From NCBI RefSeq assembly GCF_000691525.1, contig NZ_JMDW01000011.1, forward strand, positions 1-64,000: a DNA stretch of 64,000 bases, given 5' to 3'. This DNA comes from Mycolicibacterium neoaurum ATCC 25795 (lineage in GTDB: Bacteria > Actinomycetota > Actinomycetes > Mycobacteriales > Mycobacteriaceae). Below, piece after piece: positions 17,546-26,105 of this stretch. The position numbers were made by a program, and so were the translations under genes. Every line of letters starts with the position of its first letter. The stretch's first letter is position 1. The notes under the pieces are model-generated. The model had not been told where the DNA came from, did no database searches, and saw only the letters and a list, made by a program, of their open reading frames with translations.

Positions 17546-17945
17546 GAAGTTCGTCCTGGATACCGTCACCGGGCCCGACACCCTGGCGGCGGTCCAGCAG
17601 ACCCTGGACGCGCTGTGGTCGGATCACCCGGACATCCCGGATGTAGTGCGGTTGCACATGGATCTGGCTGCCGGGGAGATCGGGGCCAACATCATCGAGC
17701 ATTCCGGTGACGGCAACCCCGTTCATCTACGGATGACCGTCGAGCTGTACTCGGGCGCGATACGCACGATCTTCACCGATGACGGCCATCCGGCGCCCTT
17801 CGACGTGCACCAGCCTCGGATGCCCGACGAGATGTCCGAACATGGTCGCGGCCTCGCGATCGCCCACCGCGTGCTCGACGAGCTGTCTTACCGTCGCGAC
17901 CAGAACGGCAACCACTGGACACTCATCCGGAACCTCACCGACTGA
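17532..17945 (+). CDS. RsbW-like serine kinase/anti-sigma ATPase
   Basis: The 137-residue protein is a HATPase_c_2 domain: an N box (AAGEIGANIIEHSG), a G1 motif (FTDDGHPAPF) and a G2 motif (EHGRGLAIAHRVL). ATG 17532 gives the normal family N-terminus and a 14-bp overlap with the STAS gene; the frame opens 30 nt earlier. It would phosphorylate the STAS protein and bind a sigma factor or another target. No sigma-factor gene is nearby, so the target is either elsewhere or is the glycosyltransferase system itself. Confidence 0.9.
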   Translation: MTTPEKFVLDTVTGPDTLAAVQQTLDALWSDHPDIPDVVRLHMDLAAGEIGANIIEHSGDGNPVHLRMTVELYSGAIRTIFTDDGHPAPFDVHQPRMPDEMSEHGRGLAIAHRVLDELSYRRDQNGNHWTLIRNLTD

Positions 17946-17964
17946 CGCGACGGCGGACACCCGG

Positions 17965-18693
17965 TCAGCGCGGGCTGGCGGCTGTCTCGTCCTCGTCGCG
18001 GACGGGGTCGGCCGGACGCCGCAGCACCGCGGGCCGCAGCCGGTCCGGCAGTGCGCGCAGCGCGAGAACGGTGGCGACCAGGATCGCTGCAGTGCCGCCG
18101 GCGACGAGGATCACCGACGCCGCCGGGAAGGCGTTCTCCAACACCATGAAGGAACCGAACACCAGGAACAGGGCCGCGGCTCCGATCTGGATGATCCGCT
18201 CCGGCAGGTGCTTACCCAACACCGCGCCGACGATGATCGCCAAGCCGTCGGCGACCACCATTCCCAGCGTCGACCCGATCCACACGCCCGCCCAGTTGTT
18301 GTCCGCGGCCAACGTGACCGTCGCCAGCATCGTCTTGTCACCGAGCTCGGCGAGGAAGAACGCGGACGTCACCACGAAGAACGCCGGAGCGGTGGCCCGC
18401 TGCGCGACGCTGGCCTCCTCATCACTGAGCTTGTCACCGCGTAGCGTCCAGGCACCGAAGAAGATGAACATCACACCCGCGATCAGGCCGAGCAGGTGCC
18501 CGGGGAGCGCGGCACCCAGATAGTGCCCGATCGCCACCGAAAGGACGTGCACGACGGTGGTCGCCGCGGTGATCGCGGCAAGCACGACCCACCACCGGTA
18601 TCGCAGCGCGAACGTCATCGCCACCAGTTGGGTCTTGTCACCGAGTTCGGCGATGAAGATGACGGCAAAGCTGAGCACCAAGGCGGACAGCAC
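17965..18693 (-). CDS. GDT1/TMEM165 (UPF0016) family Mn2+/Ca2+ transporter
   Basis: The 242-residue membrane protein has the two family repeats, each with an E-x-G-D-K-T motif (AELGDKTQ and AELGDKTM), about six helices and a charged tail. The family exports Mn2+ or exchanges Ca2+/Mn2+ for protons. GTG 18693 follows a strong GGGAGG Shine-Dalgarno; the frame also allows TTG 18756 or ATG 18753. A Mn2+-type yybP-ykoY riboswitch precedes it, which supports manganese efflux as its role. Confidence 0.92.
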   Translation of the reverse strand: MLSALVLSFAVIFIAELGDKTQLVAMTFALRYRWWVVLAAITAATTVVHVLSVAIGHYLGAALPGHLLGLIAGVMFIFFGAWTLRGDKLSDEEASVAQRATAPAFFVVTSAFFLAELGDKTMLATVTLAADNNWAGVWIGSTLGMVVADGLAIIVGAVLGKHLPERIIQIGAAALFLVFGSFMVLENAFPAASVILVAGGTAAILVATVLALRALPDRLRPAVLRRPADPVRDEDETAASPR

Positions 18694-18712
18694 GCGAACC
18701 TCCCAGATCACA

Positions 18713-18751
18713 GGCTGCCGTGGAGAACTGTGTGCACTCCGGCCGGCAGCC
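18713..18751 (-). promoter_or_regulatory. Hairpin between the riboswitch aptamer and the GDT1 start
   Basis: GGCTGCCG and CGGCAGCC (18744-18751 and 18713-18720 read on the reverse strand) form a perfect 8-bp stem 11 nt before the GGGAGG ribosome site. It has no T-run, so it may be part of the expression platform acting on translation or on Rho access. Confidence 0.5.
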
Positions 18752-18771
18752 ATCAATTGGCTTCATACGGC

Positions 18772-18877
18772 CGAAGGTCTCGTCCACCGACTGTCGTCGG
18801 TCCAGATGACCGGGACGTCCGGCCAACTGCCGGCGGTCCAGTATGTCGATCATCCGATTGGGGGCTACTCCCCTTCG
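18772..18877 (-). ncRNA. yybP-ykoY manganese riboswitch aptamer
   Basis: Read on the reverse strand, the closing helix CGAAGG (18872-18877) pairs with CCTTCG (18772-18777). Directly inside it is GGGGAGTAGC, the conserved L1 sequence of the yybP-ykoY class, and further on is GACATACTGG, matching the conserved CAUAC of L3. An extra hairpin (ACCGAC/GTCGGT) lies between, followed by GAGACC before the closing helix. This class binds Mn2+ and usually turns on Mn exporters. The gene downstream is a GDT1-type transporter, a typical target. Confidence 0.87.
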
Positions 18878-19062
18878 CTGCAGACGAGGTTAGCCCAGGC
18901 CGCTCCGGTACGCAACCTGGGGTGTTTCAAAGGTGTTCTACAACAACAACTTTGGGAGCCCGTGCTACTGAATTTGGACAACCGAACGAGACAGGCGAGG
19001 TTCCTGAGAATGTTTGTCGCGACACCTGACGGTGTGTTTCGGCCACCCGAAACCGGCACGAC

Positions 19063-19767
19063 CTAGCCGGTGGGGCAGGTTGCCGCCGCCTCGCGCAACA
19101 CCTGAGCCGAGGGCATATCGACGGGTAGCCGGTAACCACGCAGAACCTCGGCGAACTGCACCGCGTACTGGCACCAGAACGCGCGGTTGGGCGGCATCCA
19201 CGCCGCCGGTTCGCTGTCCCCCTTGTCCTGGTTGGCACCGCCGGCCACGGCGATCAGATTCGCGGGGTCGTTGGCGAACCGCAGTCGCAGATCATCCGGC
19301 CAGTTCCTGGCACCGAGATCCCAGGCCAGCGCCAACGGCACGATGTGATCGATCTGCACCGAGGCGCCGATCTGGTTGCCACGGACGAACGCGATGGTCT
19401 CGTCGGTGTACGGATCGACCAACGTGCCGGTAGCCACCGCCGTCGGGCAGCGCTTGATCGAGACATAGGACTTCTCGGTCAGATCACGATCGAGGATGTC
19501 GTTGCGGGTGTCGCAACCGTTGCGCCCACCCGGCGCGTCGTTGTCGTCATCCCAGGACTCGCCGAAGGCGTCGCGGCGGTAATCGTGTCCGCGCACCCGC
19601 GAGGGAATCTCGGGTACGCCCGCCAGGATATCGGCACCCACGGCCACCGTCGGCGCATCTGCCCCGGCGACGAAACGAGAAGAGTCCGTGCCCGGTTCGA
19701 TACTGACCTGCACGGCGACCAGCACGGTGAGCGCGACGCCCGCGGCGAGCAACGCGACCCGCTTCAC
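19063..19767 (-). CDS. Exported HNH-type nuclease-like protein
   Basis: The 234-residue protein has an N-terminal signal peptide or anchor (VALLAAGVALTVLVAVQVS). Its C-terminal half has the HNH/DUF1524-type pattern DHIVPLALAWDLGA followed by a downstream Asn (DPANLIAV), the metal-binding fold of HNH nucleases. Four Cys residues suggest disulfides in the secreted form. It overlaps recG by 4 bp on the same strand and sits where Rv2972c lies in M. tuberculosis. Whether it cuts DNA is untested. Confidence 0.8.
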   Translation of the reverse strand: MKRVALLAAGVALTVLVAVQVSIEPGTDSSRFVAGADAPTVAVGADILAGVPEIPSRVRGHDYRRDAFGESWDDDNDAPGGRNGCDTRNDILDRDLTEKSYVSIKRCPTAVATGTLVDPYTDETIAFVRGNQIGASVQIDHIVPLALAWDLGARNWPDDLRLRFANDPANLIAVAGGANQDKGDSEPAAWMPPNRAFWCQYAVQFAEVLRGYRLPVDMPSAQVLREAAATCPTG

Positions 19768-21992
19768 GACTTGTCCAGATACTGAACGCGATCGGTGTCG
19801 GAGAACGGGGCCGCCAGCACCGCGAGTCCGCCCTGGGCGGGGTTGTCCAGATACGCCTGTTCACAGAAGCCACGGGCCTCCTGGATGATGTCGAGATGCT
19901 CGGCCAGCGACAGGAAACGTAGCGTGGTGAGTCGGCCGGACTGGTTATAGCCCAGCACGTCACCTTCCTGACGCTCCTGCAGATCAAGGTCGGCCAACGC
20001 GAAACCGTCGAGGGTTCCGGCGACCGCACGCAGCCGCTCGGCCGCCTTGGAGCTCTCCGGCATGCGGGTCACCAGCAGGCACAGGCTCGGGTGCTTGCCG
20101 CGCCCGATACGACCGCGCAGCTGATGCAACTGGCTGATGCCGAAGCGATCGGCATCCATGATCACCATCATGGTGGAGTTGGGCACGTCGACGCCGACCT
20201 CGATCACGGTGGTGCACACCAGTACATCGATCTCGCCGGCGCGGAACGCCGACATCACCGCATCCTTCTCCTCGCCGGACAGTCGACCGTGCATGAGGCC
20301 CAGGCGCAGGCCCGCCAGCGGACCACTACGTAACCGGTCCAGCATCTGCAGCACCGTGATCGGCGGCGGACCATGCTCATAGGCGTTCTTCTTGTCGGGC
20401 TCCTCGTCGATTCGCGAGGCGACCACGTACGCCTGCCGGCCGGCCGCGACCTCCTCGGTGATCCGCGCCCATGCCCTGTCCAGCCATGCCGGCTTGTCCC
20501 TGGCGAAGATGACATTGCTGGCGATCGGCTGCCGGCCGCGCGGCAGTTCCCGAAGGGTGGAGGTCTCCAGATCCCCGAATACGGTCAGCGCTATCGTGCG
20601 CGGGATCGGGGTGGCCGTCATCACCAACAGGTGCGGCGTGATACCTCCGGTGGCCTTGGCCCGCAATCGATCTCGCTGCTCGACACCGAACCTGTGTTGT
20701 TCGTCGACCACCACCATGCCGAGCCGGGAGAACTCGACCGACTCCTGGATCAGAGCGTGGGTGCCGATCACGATCCCGGCCGTTCCTGACGCGATCTGAT
20801 CACGGGCCTGCCGCTTCTGCTGCGCGGACATCGAGCCGGTCAGCAGGGCGACCCCGGTCGCGTCGTCGGCGGCACCCAGTTCACCGGCCATGGCCAATGG
20901 TCCGAGAACATCACGGATCGACCGATAATGCTGCGCAGCAAGAACTTCGGTGGGCGCCAGCAACGCGCACTGCATTCCCGCGTCGACCATCTGCAGCATG
21001 GCCAGGACCGAGACGATGGTCTTACCCGATCCGACCTCACCCTGCAGCATCCGGTTCATCGGCCGCGTCCCGGCCAACTCATCGGAGATGACGCCAAGGA
21101 CCTCGCGCTGCCCGCCGGTGAGTTCGAAGGGCAACTGCTTGTGCAGGGCGGCCAGTAGACCATCACCGCGGACCGGGGCCGACGGTCCGGTCTCACCCAG
21201 CTCGCCGTAGCGTCGTGACACCAGCGCCCACTGCAGGCCGACGGCTTCGTCATAGGTCAGCCGCTCGTGGGCGGCGGCACGCTCGGCCGCATTCTCGGCG
21301 AGGTGCACCGCACGCAGCGCGGCATCCTCGGAAATCAGATCCCACCGGTCGAGTATCGATTCGGGCAGCAGCTCAGGAACGGGATCAAGGACAGCGAGCA
21401 CCTGTTTGATACAGGCGTATATGTCCCAGCTCTGCAGTTTCTTGGTGGCCGGGTAGATCGGGAAGAAGTCCTTCTCGAATGCCGCCAGCACATCGTCCCC
21501 GGACTGTCCCGATGCCTCGGCGATCTTTGCGAACGACCGCGTGCCAATCGTCCGCCCGGTGGGCGAGTCGATGATCAGGAACGCCGGGTGTGACAGCTGC
21601 ACGGTGTTGCGGAAGTATCCGATCTCGCCGGAGAGCATCACCCGGGTGCCCTCGACCAGGTTGTTGATCAGATAGTCGGCGTTGAAGAAGGTCGCGGTGA
21701 TCGGCGGATTCCGGTCGCCGAGAGTGACCCGCAGCAGCTTGCGCTGCCGCTTGCCGTGTTGCGATTTCATGGGCCGCACATCGGTTTTGGTGATGGTGTC
21801 GACGAAGGTCACATGGGTACCCTCCTCGAGTTCGATCTGCTCACCCTCCTCGCGGACGTTGATACCGTCGCTGTACTTGCGCGGATAGTGCCGCAGCAGG
21901 TCGTTGACGGTGCGCAGTCCGAACGCCTCTTCCAGCGAGGTGGCGGCCTTGGTCCCGAGAACGTGGGACAACAGGTCTGACAGAGCGACCAC
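19764..21992 (-). CDS. recG: ATP-dependent DNA helicase RecG
   Basis: The 742-residue protein is the normal length for RecG. It has an N-terminal wedge/OB domain, then superfamily 2 helicase motifs: Walker A GEVGSGKT, DEQH, and motif VI around HQLRGRIGRG. RecG rescues stalled replication forks and processes Holliday junctions. The start is GTG 21992, 2 bp after the stop of the DAK2-domain gene, so the two are probably one transcript that continues into the HNH gene. Confidence 0.97.
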   Translation of the reverse strand: MVALSDLLSHVLGTKAATSLEEAFGLRTVNDLLRHYPRKYSDGINVREEGEQIELEEGTHVTFVDTITKTDVRPMKSQHGKRQRKLLRVTLGDRNPPITATFFNADYLINNLVEGTRVMLSGEIGYFRNTVQLSHPAFLIIDSPTGRTIGTRSFAKIAEASGQSGDDVLAAFEKDFFPIYPATKKLQSWDIYACIKQVLAVLDPVPELLPESILDRWDLISEDAALRAVHLAENAAERAAAHERLTYDEAVGLQWALVSRRYGELGETGPSAPVRGDGLLAALHKQLPFELTGGQREVLGVISDELAGTRPMNRMLQGEVGSGKTIVSVLAMLQMVDAGMQCALLAPTEVLAAQHYRSIRDVLGPLAMAGELGAADDATGVALLTGSMSAQQKRQARDQIASGTAGIVIGTHALIQESVEFSRLGMVVVDEQHRFGVEQRDRLRAKATGGITPHLLVMTATPIPRTIALTVFGDLETSTLRELPRGRQPIASNVIFARDKPAWLDRAWARITEEVAAGRQAYVVASRIDEEPDKKNAYEHGPPPITVLQMLDRLRSGPLAGLRLGLMHGRLSGEEKDAVMSAFRAGEIDVLVCTTVIEVGVDVPNSTMMVIMDADRFGISQLHQLRGRIGRGKHPSLCLLVTRMPESSKAAERLRAVAGTLDGFALADLDLQERQEGDVLGYNQSGRLTTLRFLSLAEHLDIIQEARGFCEQAYLDNPAQGGLAVLAAPFSDTDRVQYLDKS

Positions 21993-21994
21993 GA

Positions 21995-23638
21995 CTACTC
22001 CACCCCGATCAACAGTGCGTCACCGTCGTGATCGGTGCGGTAGCTGACCAATTCCGCGCCCAGATGCCGGCGGCGGACGTGTTCACGGAGCCGGTCACCC
22101 ACCCCGTCGTCGACACCGGCGCCGATCAGTATCGTCACCAGTTCGCCGCCGGATGCCAACAACAGATCGATGAGCCCGGCTGCGGCGGCCACCACATCTC
22201 GGCCGACGATCAGCACCTCATCCCCGGTGATGCCGAGACCGTCGCCGATCTTGCAGGAACCGGCCCAGGTCAACGCATCCTCGGTGGCGATCCGCACCGA
22301 CCCGTGCCGCGCACCGGCGGCCGCGCGAGCCATGGTGTAAGCATCGTCCACGCCGTGGCGGGCGATATCGTGCACCGCCAATGCCGCCAGCCCCTGCACC
22401 ATGGACGCCGTCGGGACGGGGACGACATCGATACCCCAACCCGTTGCCGCGGTGCAACCCGCAACCAGTTCTTCGGCGGCGATGAATCCGTTGGGCAACA
22501 ACATGATCTGCGCGGCATCGGACTCGACGAGGGCCCGCAGCAACTGTTGGGCGCTGATCGGACGGCCGTCCTCGGGCCGGAGCACCCGGGCACCCTCATC
22601 GCCGAACAGCGTTGCCGCGCCGTCACCGTCGACGACGGCGAGCACCGCACGGTCCTGACTTCCCGCGGCGACCGGGCGCGCACCGGTCAGCAGCGTCACC
22701 TGGATACCGCTGGGCATACCGGCCGCCAGGCCGGCTTCCACGGCTGCGCCTGCGTCATCGGTATGCACGTGCACCGAGTGCGCACCGGTGCGCCCGGCAG
22801 TGATGGCCACCGAATCCCCCAGCGTGTCCAGGGCGGCGCGCAACGTGTCGATGGCCTCCGCCGTCGAACCGGTCAGCAGATACATCACCTCGAACCGCGG
22901 CGGTGCCGGATCGGTGTGCGCCGGCTCCGCCATGGTGGCGGGTCGGTAGGTGTCACGGGCGGGAGCGGTCCCCGAGAGGATGGCGGTCATCGCGTCAAGC
23001 AGTACCAGCAGCCCCCGACCACCGGCGTCCACCACGCCCGCCTCGGCCAGCACGTCGAGTTGACCGGTGGTGCGATCCAACGCGACGCTCGCCGCACCGG
23101 CGCTGGCGGCGACCACATCGGCGATCTCCGACGCTGCGTGCCCTTCCGCCGCGCCCGCCGCTGTGCGCTGTTCTGCGGCTTCCGCCGCTGTGCGCTGTTC
23201 TGCGGCGTCCGCCGCGGCGGACAGCACCGAGACGATGGTTCCCGGTACCGCCTGCCCCATCGACTCGACGACCAACGTCTCGGCGCGACGTAGCGCCATC
23301 GCGAAGGCAGGTCCGTCGATCTCGGTGAGACCACCCTCGGCCGTGACATCGGCGAGACCACGCAGGATCTGCGACAGGATCACCCCCGAGTTCCCGCGAG
23401 CGCCCCGCAGCGCGCCGTCGGCGAGCAGGCCCGCCAGGCCCACCAGGTCCAGGTCGTCGCGGCCCTCGGTGCCTGCGACCGCGGCTCGCATGGTGAACAG
23501 CATGTTGGTGCCGGTATCGGAGTCGGCCACCGGGAAGACATTGAGGCGGTTGATCTCGTCGGTATGGGTGATCAGGTGCGCGACGGCGGTGTGGGCCCAA
23601 CGCCGCAACGCCGATGCGTCGACCCGCGCAGCCGCCAT
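21995..23638 (-). CDS. DAK2/DegV-type kinase-domain protein (FakA-like)
   Basis: The 547-residue protein starts with a DhaL/DAK2 nucleotide-binding domain (NRLNVFPVADSDTGTNML, with the Asp residues that hold Mg-ATP). The middle and C-terminal parts resemble FakA, the kinase subunit of fatty acid kinase. No DegV-type FakB lies in the window. In M. tuberculosis the same region is annotated as two genes (Rv2974c, Rv2975c); here it is one frame. The linker contains a 27-bp in-frame duplication (23155-23206). Confidence 0.85.
   Translation of the reverse strand: MAAARVDASALRRWAHTAVAHLITHTDEINRLNVFPVADSDTGTNMLFTMRAAVAGTEGRDDLDLVGLAGLLADGALRGARGNSGVILSQILRGLADVTAEGGLTEIDGPAFAMALRRAETLVVESMGQAVPGTIVSVLSAAADAAEQRTAAEAAEQRTAAGAAEGHAASEIADVVAASAGAASVALDRTTGQLDVLAEAGVVDAGGRGLLVLLDAMTAILSGTAPARDTYRPATMAEPAHTDPAPPRFEVMYLLTGSTAEAIDTLRAALDTLGDSVAITAGRTGAHSVHVHTDDAGAAVEAGLAAGMPSGIQVTLLTGARPVAAGSQDRAVLAVVDGDGAATLFGDEGARVLRPEDGRPISAQQLLRALVESDAAQIMLLPNGFIAAEELVAGCTAATGWGIDVVPVPTASMVQGLAALAVHDIARHGVDDAYTMARAAAGARHGSVRIATEDALTWAGSCKIGDGLGITGDEVLIVGRDVVAAAAGLIDLLLASGGELVTILIGAGVDDGVGDRLREHVRRRHLGAELVSYRTDHDGDALLIGVE
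23155..23206. repeat. 27-bp tandem duplication inside the DAK2 gene
   Basis: The 25-nt string beginning CCGCCGCTGTGCGCTGTTCT occurs at 23155-23179 and again at 23182-23206, an offset of 27 bp. It encodes two copies of AAEQRTAA in a low-complexity linker, so copy number may vary between strains without breaking the frame. Confidence 0.85.
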
Positions 23639-23731
23639 CTACACCTCCCGAACAACACACCGAACCGTGCCGACCAGAATAGTCATCGCCGCTGACAGGG
23701 CCGATGATCTGCACAGGTTGTGGACAGCGTT

Positions 23732-23761
23732 TTGGAGATCCGTTCCCGAGGCCGGTATCCT
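23732..23761 (+). promoter_or_regulatory. Promoter of rpmB
   Basis: TTGGAG (23732-23737), an 18-bp spacer and TATCCT (23756-23761) make a plausible sigma-A promoter about 68 bp ahead of the L28 start, in the 190-bp gap from the divergent DAK2 gene. Confidence 0.5.
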
Positions 23762-23828
23762 GGTCAGGTTGTCGGGTCACCCTCCCGGTTGTTGACCCAT
23801 CAAGTACTGATTACGAGGAGTTCTACAC

Positions 23829-24023
23829 ATGGCTGCCGTGTGCGATGTCTGCGGAAAGGGCCCCGGCTTCGGTAAGTCGGTTTCACACTCCCATCGCCGG
23901 ACCAGTCGTCGGTGGAACCCGAACATCCAGTCGGTGCGCGCCGTGGCGCGCCCGGGTGGCAACAAGCAGCGCGTGAACGTCTGCACCTCCTGCCTGAAGG
24001 CCGGCAAGGTCACCCGCGGTTAG
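23829..24023 (+). CDS. rpmB: 50S ribosomal protein L28, zinc-binding form
   Basis: The 64-residue basic protein has the L28 core ([14 protein letters not shown]) and two zinc-ribbon cysteine pairs, CDVC near the start and CTSC near the end. It is therefore the C+ (zinc-containing) paralogue rather than the zinc-free form that mycobacteria switch on under zinc starvation. It stands alone on the plus strand between two reverse-strand operons. GAGGAG precedes the ATG. Confidence 0.96.
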   Translation: MAAVCDVCGKGPGFGKSVSHSHRRTSRRWNPNIQSVRAVARPGGNKQRVNVCTSCLKAGKVTRG

Positions 24024-24046
24024 TTCCGCACCCCAACTCGATCCGT

Positions 24047-24077
24047 CGTCCCATCGCGTCCCCGACGCGGTGGGACG
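24047..24077. terminator. Stem-loop between rpmB and ung
   Basis: CGTCCCATCGCGTC (24047-24060) pairs with GACGCGGTGGGACG (24064-24077) with one G-U pair and a 3-nt loop. It lies 23 bp after the rpmB stop, between convergent genes, and has no T-run. Confidence 0.55.
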
Positions 24078-24102
24078 ATGTCGTGTCTGCACACCACCAC
24101 CG

Positions 24103-24786
24103 CTATGGCAGTCGCCAGTCCACCGGATCGGCGCCCAGCTGGGTCAGCAGCTCGTTGGTGCGACTGAACGGTTTGGAACCGAAGAACCCCCGTGACGCCG
24201 ACAGCGGTGACGGGTGCACCGACTCGATCACCGCGCAACCACCCTCCACCAGCAGTGGCTTCAGGGTGCCCGCATCGCGGCCCCACAGGATCGCGACCAG
24301 CGGCTGCGGTCGCGCCACCAACGCCCGGATGGCACATTCGGTGACCGCCTCCCAGCCCTTCCCACGATGGGAGGCCGGTGCGCCGGGACGCACCGTCAGC
24401 ACCCTGTTCAGCAGCATCACGCCCTGCTCGGCCCACGGGCTCAGATCTCCGTTGGCGGGCGCCGGATAACCGAGATCGGAGCCGTACTCGGTGAAGATGT
24501 TCACCAGGCTGCGCGGCACCGGCCGGACATCGGGGGCCACCGAGAAACTCAGGCCCACGGCGTGCCCCGGCGTGGGGTACGGGTCCTGGCCGACGATGAG
24601 CACCCGAACCGCGTCGAACGGAAAGGTGAACGCCCGCAGGACGTTCTCCCCCGGTGGCAGGTATTGGTGGCCGGCCGCCAATTCGGCACGCAGGAACTCG
24701 CCGAGTTCGGTCACCTTCGGGGCCACCGGCTCGAGCGCACGCGCCCAACCGGGTTCGACCAGATCTGTCAGGGGGCGTGGTGTCAC
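24103..24786 (-). CDS. ung: Uracil-DNA glycosylase
   Basis: The 227-residue family 1 glycosylase has the water-activating motif [13 protein letters not shown] and the minor-groove loop [13 protein letters not shown]. It removes uracil from DNA to start base-excision repair. GTG 24786 gives MTPRPL and the same length as the M. tuberculosis protein; the frame extends to a TTG at 24795. TAGTTT sits 8 nt before the GTG, suggesting a leaderless mRNA. It follows thiL on the same strand. Confidence 0.96.
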   Translation of the reverse strand: MTPRPLTDLVEPGWARALEPVAPKVTELGEFLRAELAAGHQYLPPGENVLRAFTFPFDAVRVLIVGQDPYPTPGHAVGLSFSVAPDVRPVPRSLVNIFTEYGSDLGYPAPANGDLSPWAEQGVMLLNRVLTVRPGAPASHRGKGWEAVTECAIRALVARPQPLVAILWGRDAGTLKPLLVEGGCAVIESVHPSPLSASRGFFGSKPFSRTNELLTQLGADPVDWRLP

Positions 24787-24813
24787 GAGGCCCAAAACTA
24801 GCGTGTCAGCCCA

Positions 24814-25755
24814 TCAGTAGGACTGCCAGCCCGCACTTGCATGCCACGGCAGGCCGTCGACCGATACCGCCGGCGGTCCGTCGGTCGTCTCACCGATGAC
24901 GCGCCACCCCGCCGGCACGGGTCCGTCGAACACCGCGGCCAGGGCGTGTTCCTCACCGCCGCCGAGCACCCACTCCCAACCGTCCCGTCCGGCCGCCGCC
25001 GCGGCGGCCGCCACCCGGTCGTGATCGGCGCTCAGCGCCTCCCGCGACAATGCGATGCCGACACCGGATGCGCCGGCGATATGGCCCAGATCCGCCAGCA
25101 GCCCGTCGGAGATATCGGTCATGGCGGTGGCCCCCGCCTCGGCGGCGACCCGACCCTGCCCGTACGGCGGCCGCGGCACGAGGTGGGCATCCCGCAGCTC
25201 ATGATGGTCGTCGATGCCGTTGTCCCACAACGTATATCCGGCTGCAGAGGTTCCGAGATCACCGATCACGGCCACCTTTTGTCCCGGACCTGCGGTATCG
25301 CGGCGCACCGGCTCGCGGCCGTCGAGGTCGCCGAGCGCGGTGACCGAGATCACCCACAGCGGCGCGCTGACCAGATCACCGCCGGCGATACCACCACCGC
25401 ACCGCAGCGCCTCCACCCACATGCCATCGGAAAGCTGCTGCGCGGCAGCGGCCGGAGTGTCCGGCGGAGCGGCGAAGGCGACGACGAACGCCGTCGGCAC
25501 CGCGCCCATCGCCTCGATATCGGCGGCGTTCTGCGCGATCGCCTTGCGGCCGATATCGTGTGGCCGCGACCAGTCCAGTCGGAAATGCCGACCCTGCACC
25601 AGCATGTCGGTGCTCACCGCGGTCGCACCATGCAGCACAGCGGCGTCGTCGCCGGGGCCCAGCGTCACCGCGGGTGGTTGGCGCCGGTCGGCGACCAGCC
25701 GGTCGATCACCCCGAACTCGCCGACCTGTGCCAGAGTCGGCCCGTTGTCGGTCAT
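24814..25755 (-). CDS. thiL: Thiamine-monophosphate kinase
   Basis: The 313-residue enzyme belongs to the PurM/ThiL fold, with GPGDDAAVL near the N-terminus, MTDISDGLLADLGHI in the metal site and GGGEEHALAAVF near the C-terminus. It phosphorylates thiamine monophosphate to thiamine pyrophosphate, the cofactor used by IlvB and PoxB encoded elsewhere in this window. ATG 25755 is chosen; the open frame upstream shadows the AsnC-like gene on the other strand. It corresponds to Rv2977c. Confidence 0.95.
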   Translation of the reverse strand: MTDNGPTLAQVGEFGVIDRLVADRRQPPAVTLGPGDDAAVLHGATAVSTDMLVQGRHFRLDWSRPHDIGRKAIAQNAADIEAMGAVPTAFVVAFAAPPDTPAAAAQQLSDGMWVEALRCGGGIAGGDLVSAPLWVISVTALGDLDGREPVRRDTAGPGQKVAVIGDLGTSAAGYTLWDNGIDDHHELRDAHLVPRPPYGQGRVAAEAGATAMTDISDGLLADLGHIAGASGVGIALSREALSADHDRVAAAAAAAGRDGWEWVLGGGEEHALAAVFDGPVPAGWRVIGETTDGPPAVSVDGLPWHASAGWQSY

Positions 25756-25852
25756 CTCACCGTCCTGCCTGAAGTTCGGCGCCCTGTTCCACGGCGCCAC
25801 CTGCGGTACGTTTGTTGCCTGCTTGAGTCTAGGGAAACGGAGGGCCACGGCC

Positions 25853-26095
25853 GTGGTGGAGGCGTTCATGCTGATACAGACCGAGGTGGGTCGCGCCGAG
25901 GTCGTCGCCAAGCAGCTGAGCGGTCTGAACGGTGTGATCTCGGCCGAGTATGTCACCGGTCCGTATGACGTGGTGGCGCGCATCGGCGCGGACAGCCAGG
26001 ACGAGCTGCAGCGCGGCGTGGTCGACCGGGTCCAACAAGTGGCCGGGATCACCCGGACCCTGACCTGTCCGATCGCCGCGGGCGCACAGCCATAG
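25853..26095 (+). CDS. Stand-alone Lrp/AsnC ligand-binding (RAM) domain protein
   Basis: The 80-residue protein is only the C-terminal ligand-binding domain of Lrp/AsnC regulators (VEAFMLIQTEVGRAE through the GPYDVVARI strand), with no DNA-binding half. GTG 25853 lies 8 nt after an ACGGAGGG Shine-Dalgarno. Such single-domain proteins may bind amino acids and pair with full regulators; the role here is unknown. It is divergent from thiL by 97 bp and lies 10 bp ahead of the DUF3515 gene. Confidence 0.85.
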   Translation: MVEAFMLIQTEVGRAEVVAKQLSGLNGVISAEYVTGPYDVVARIGADSQDELQRGVVDRVQQVAGITRTLTCPIAAGAQP

Positions 26096-26105
26096 AGTTA
26101 CCGCT
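26093..26105 (+). promoter_or_regulatory. -10 element of a likely leaderless DUF3515 transcript
   Basis: TAGAGT (26093-26098) overlaps the stop codon of the upstream gene and is followed by 7 nt and the GTG at 26106, without a Shine-Dalgarno. Confidence 0.4.

Noticed and set aside
18071..19066. Plus-strand frames covering the GDT1 gene and its leader
   Set aside because: They are antisense to a well-supported gene and riboswitch; composition is low-complexity with no motifs.
23145..23210. Possible CRISPR-like direct repeats
   Set aside because: Only two copies 27 bp apart without spacers, inside a coding linker; this is a tandem codon duplication.
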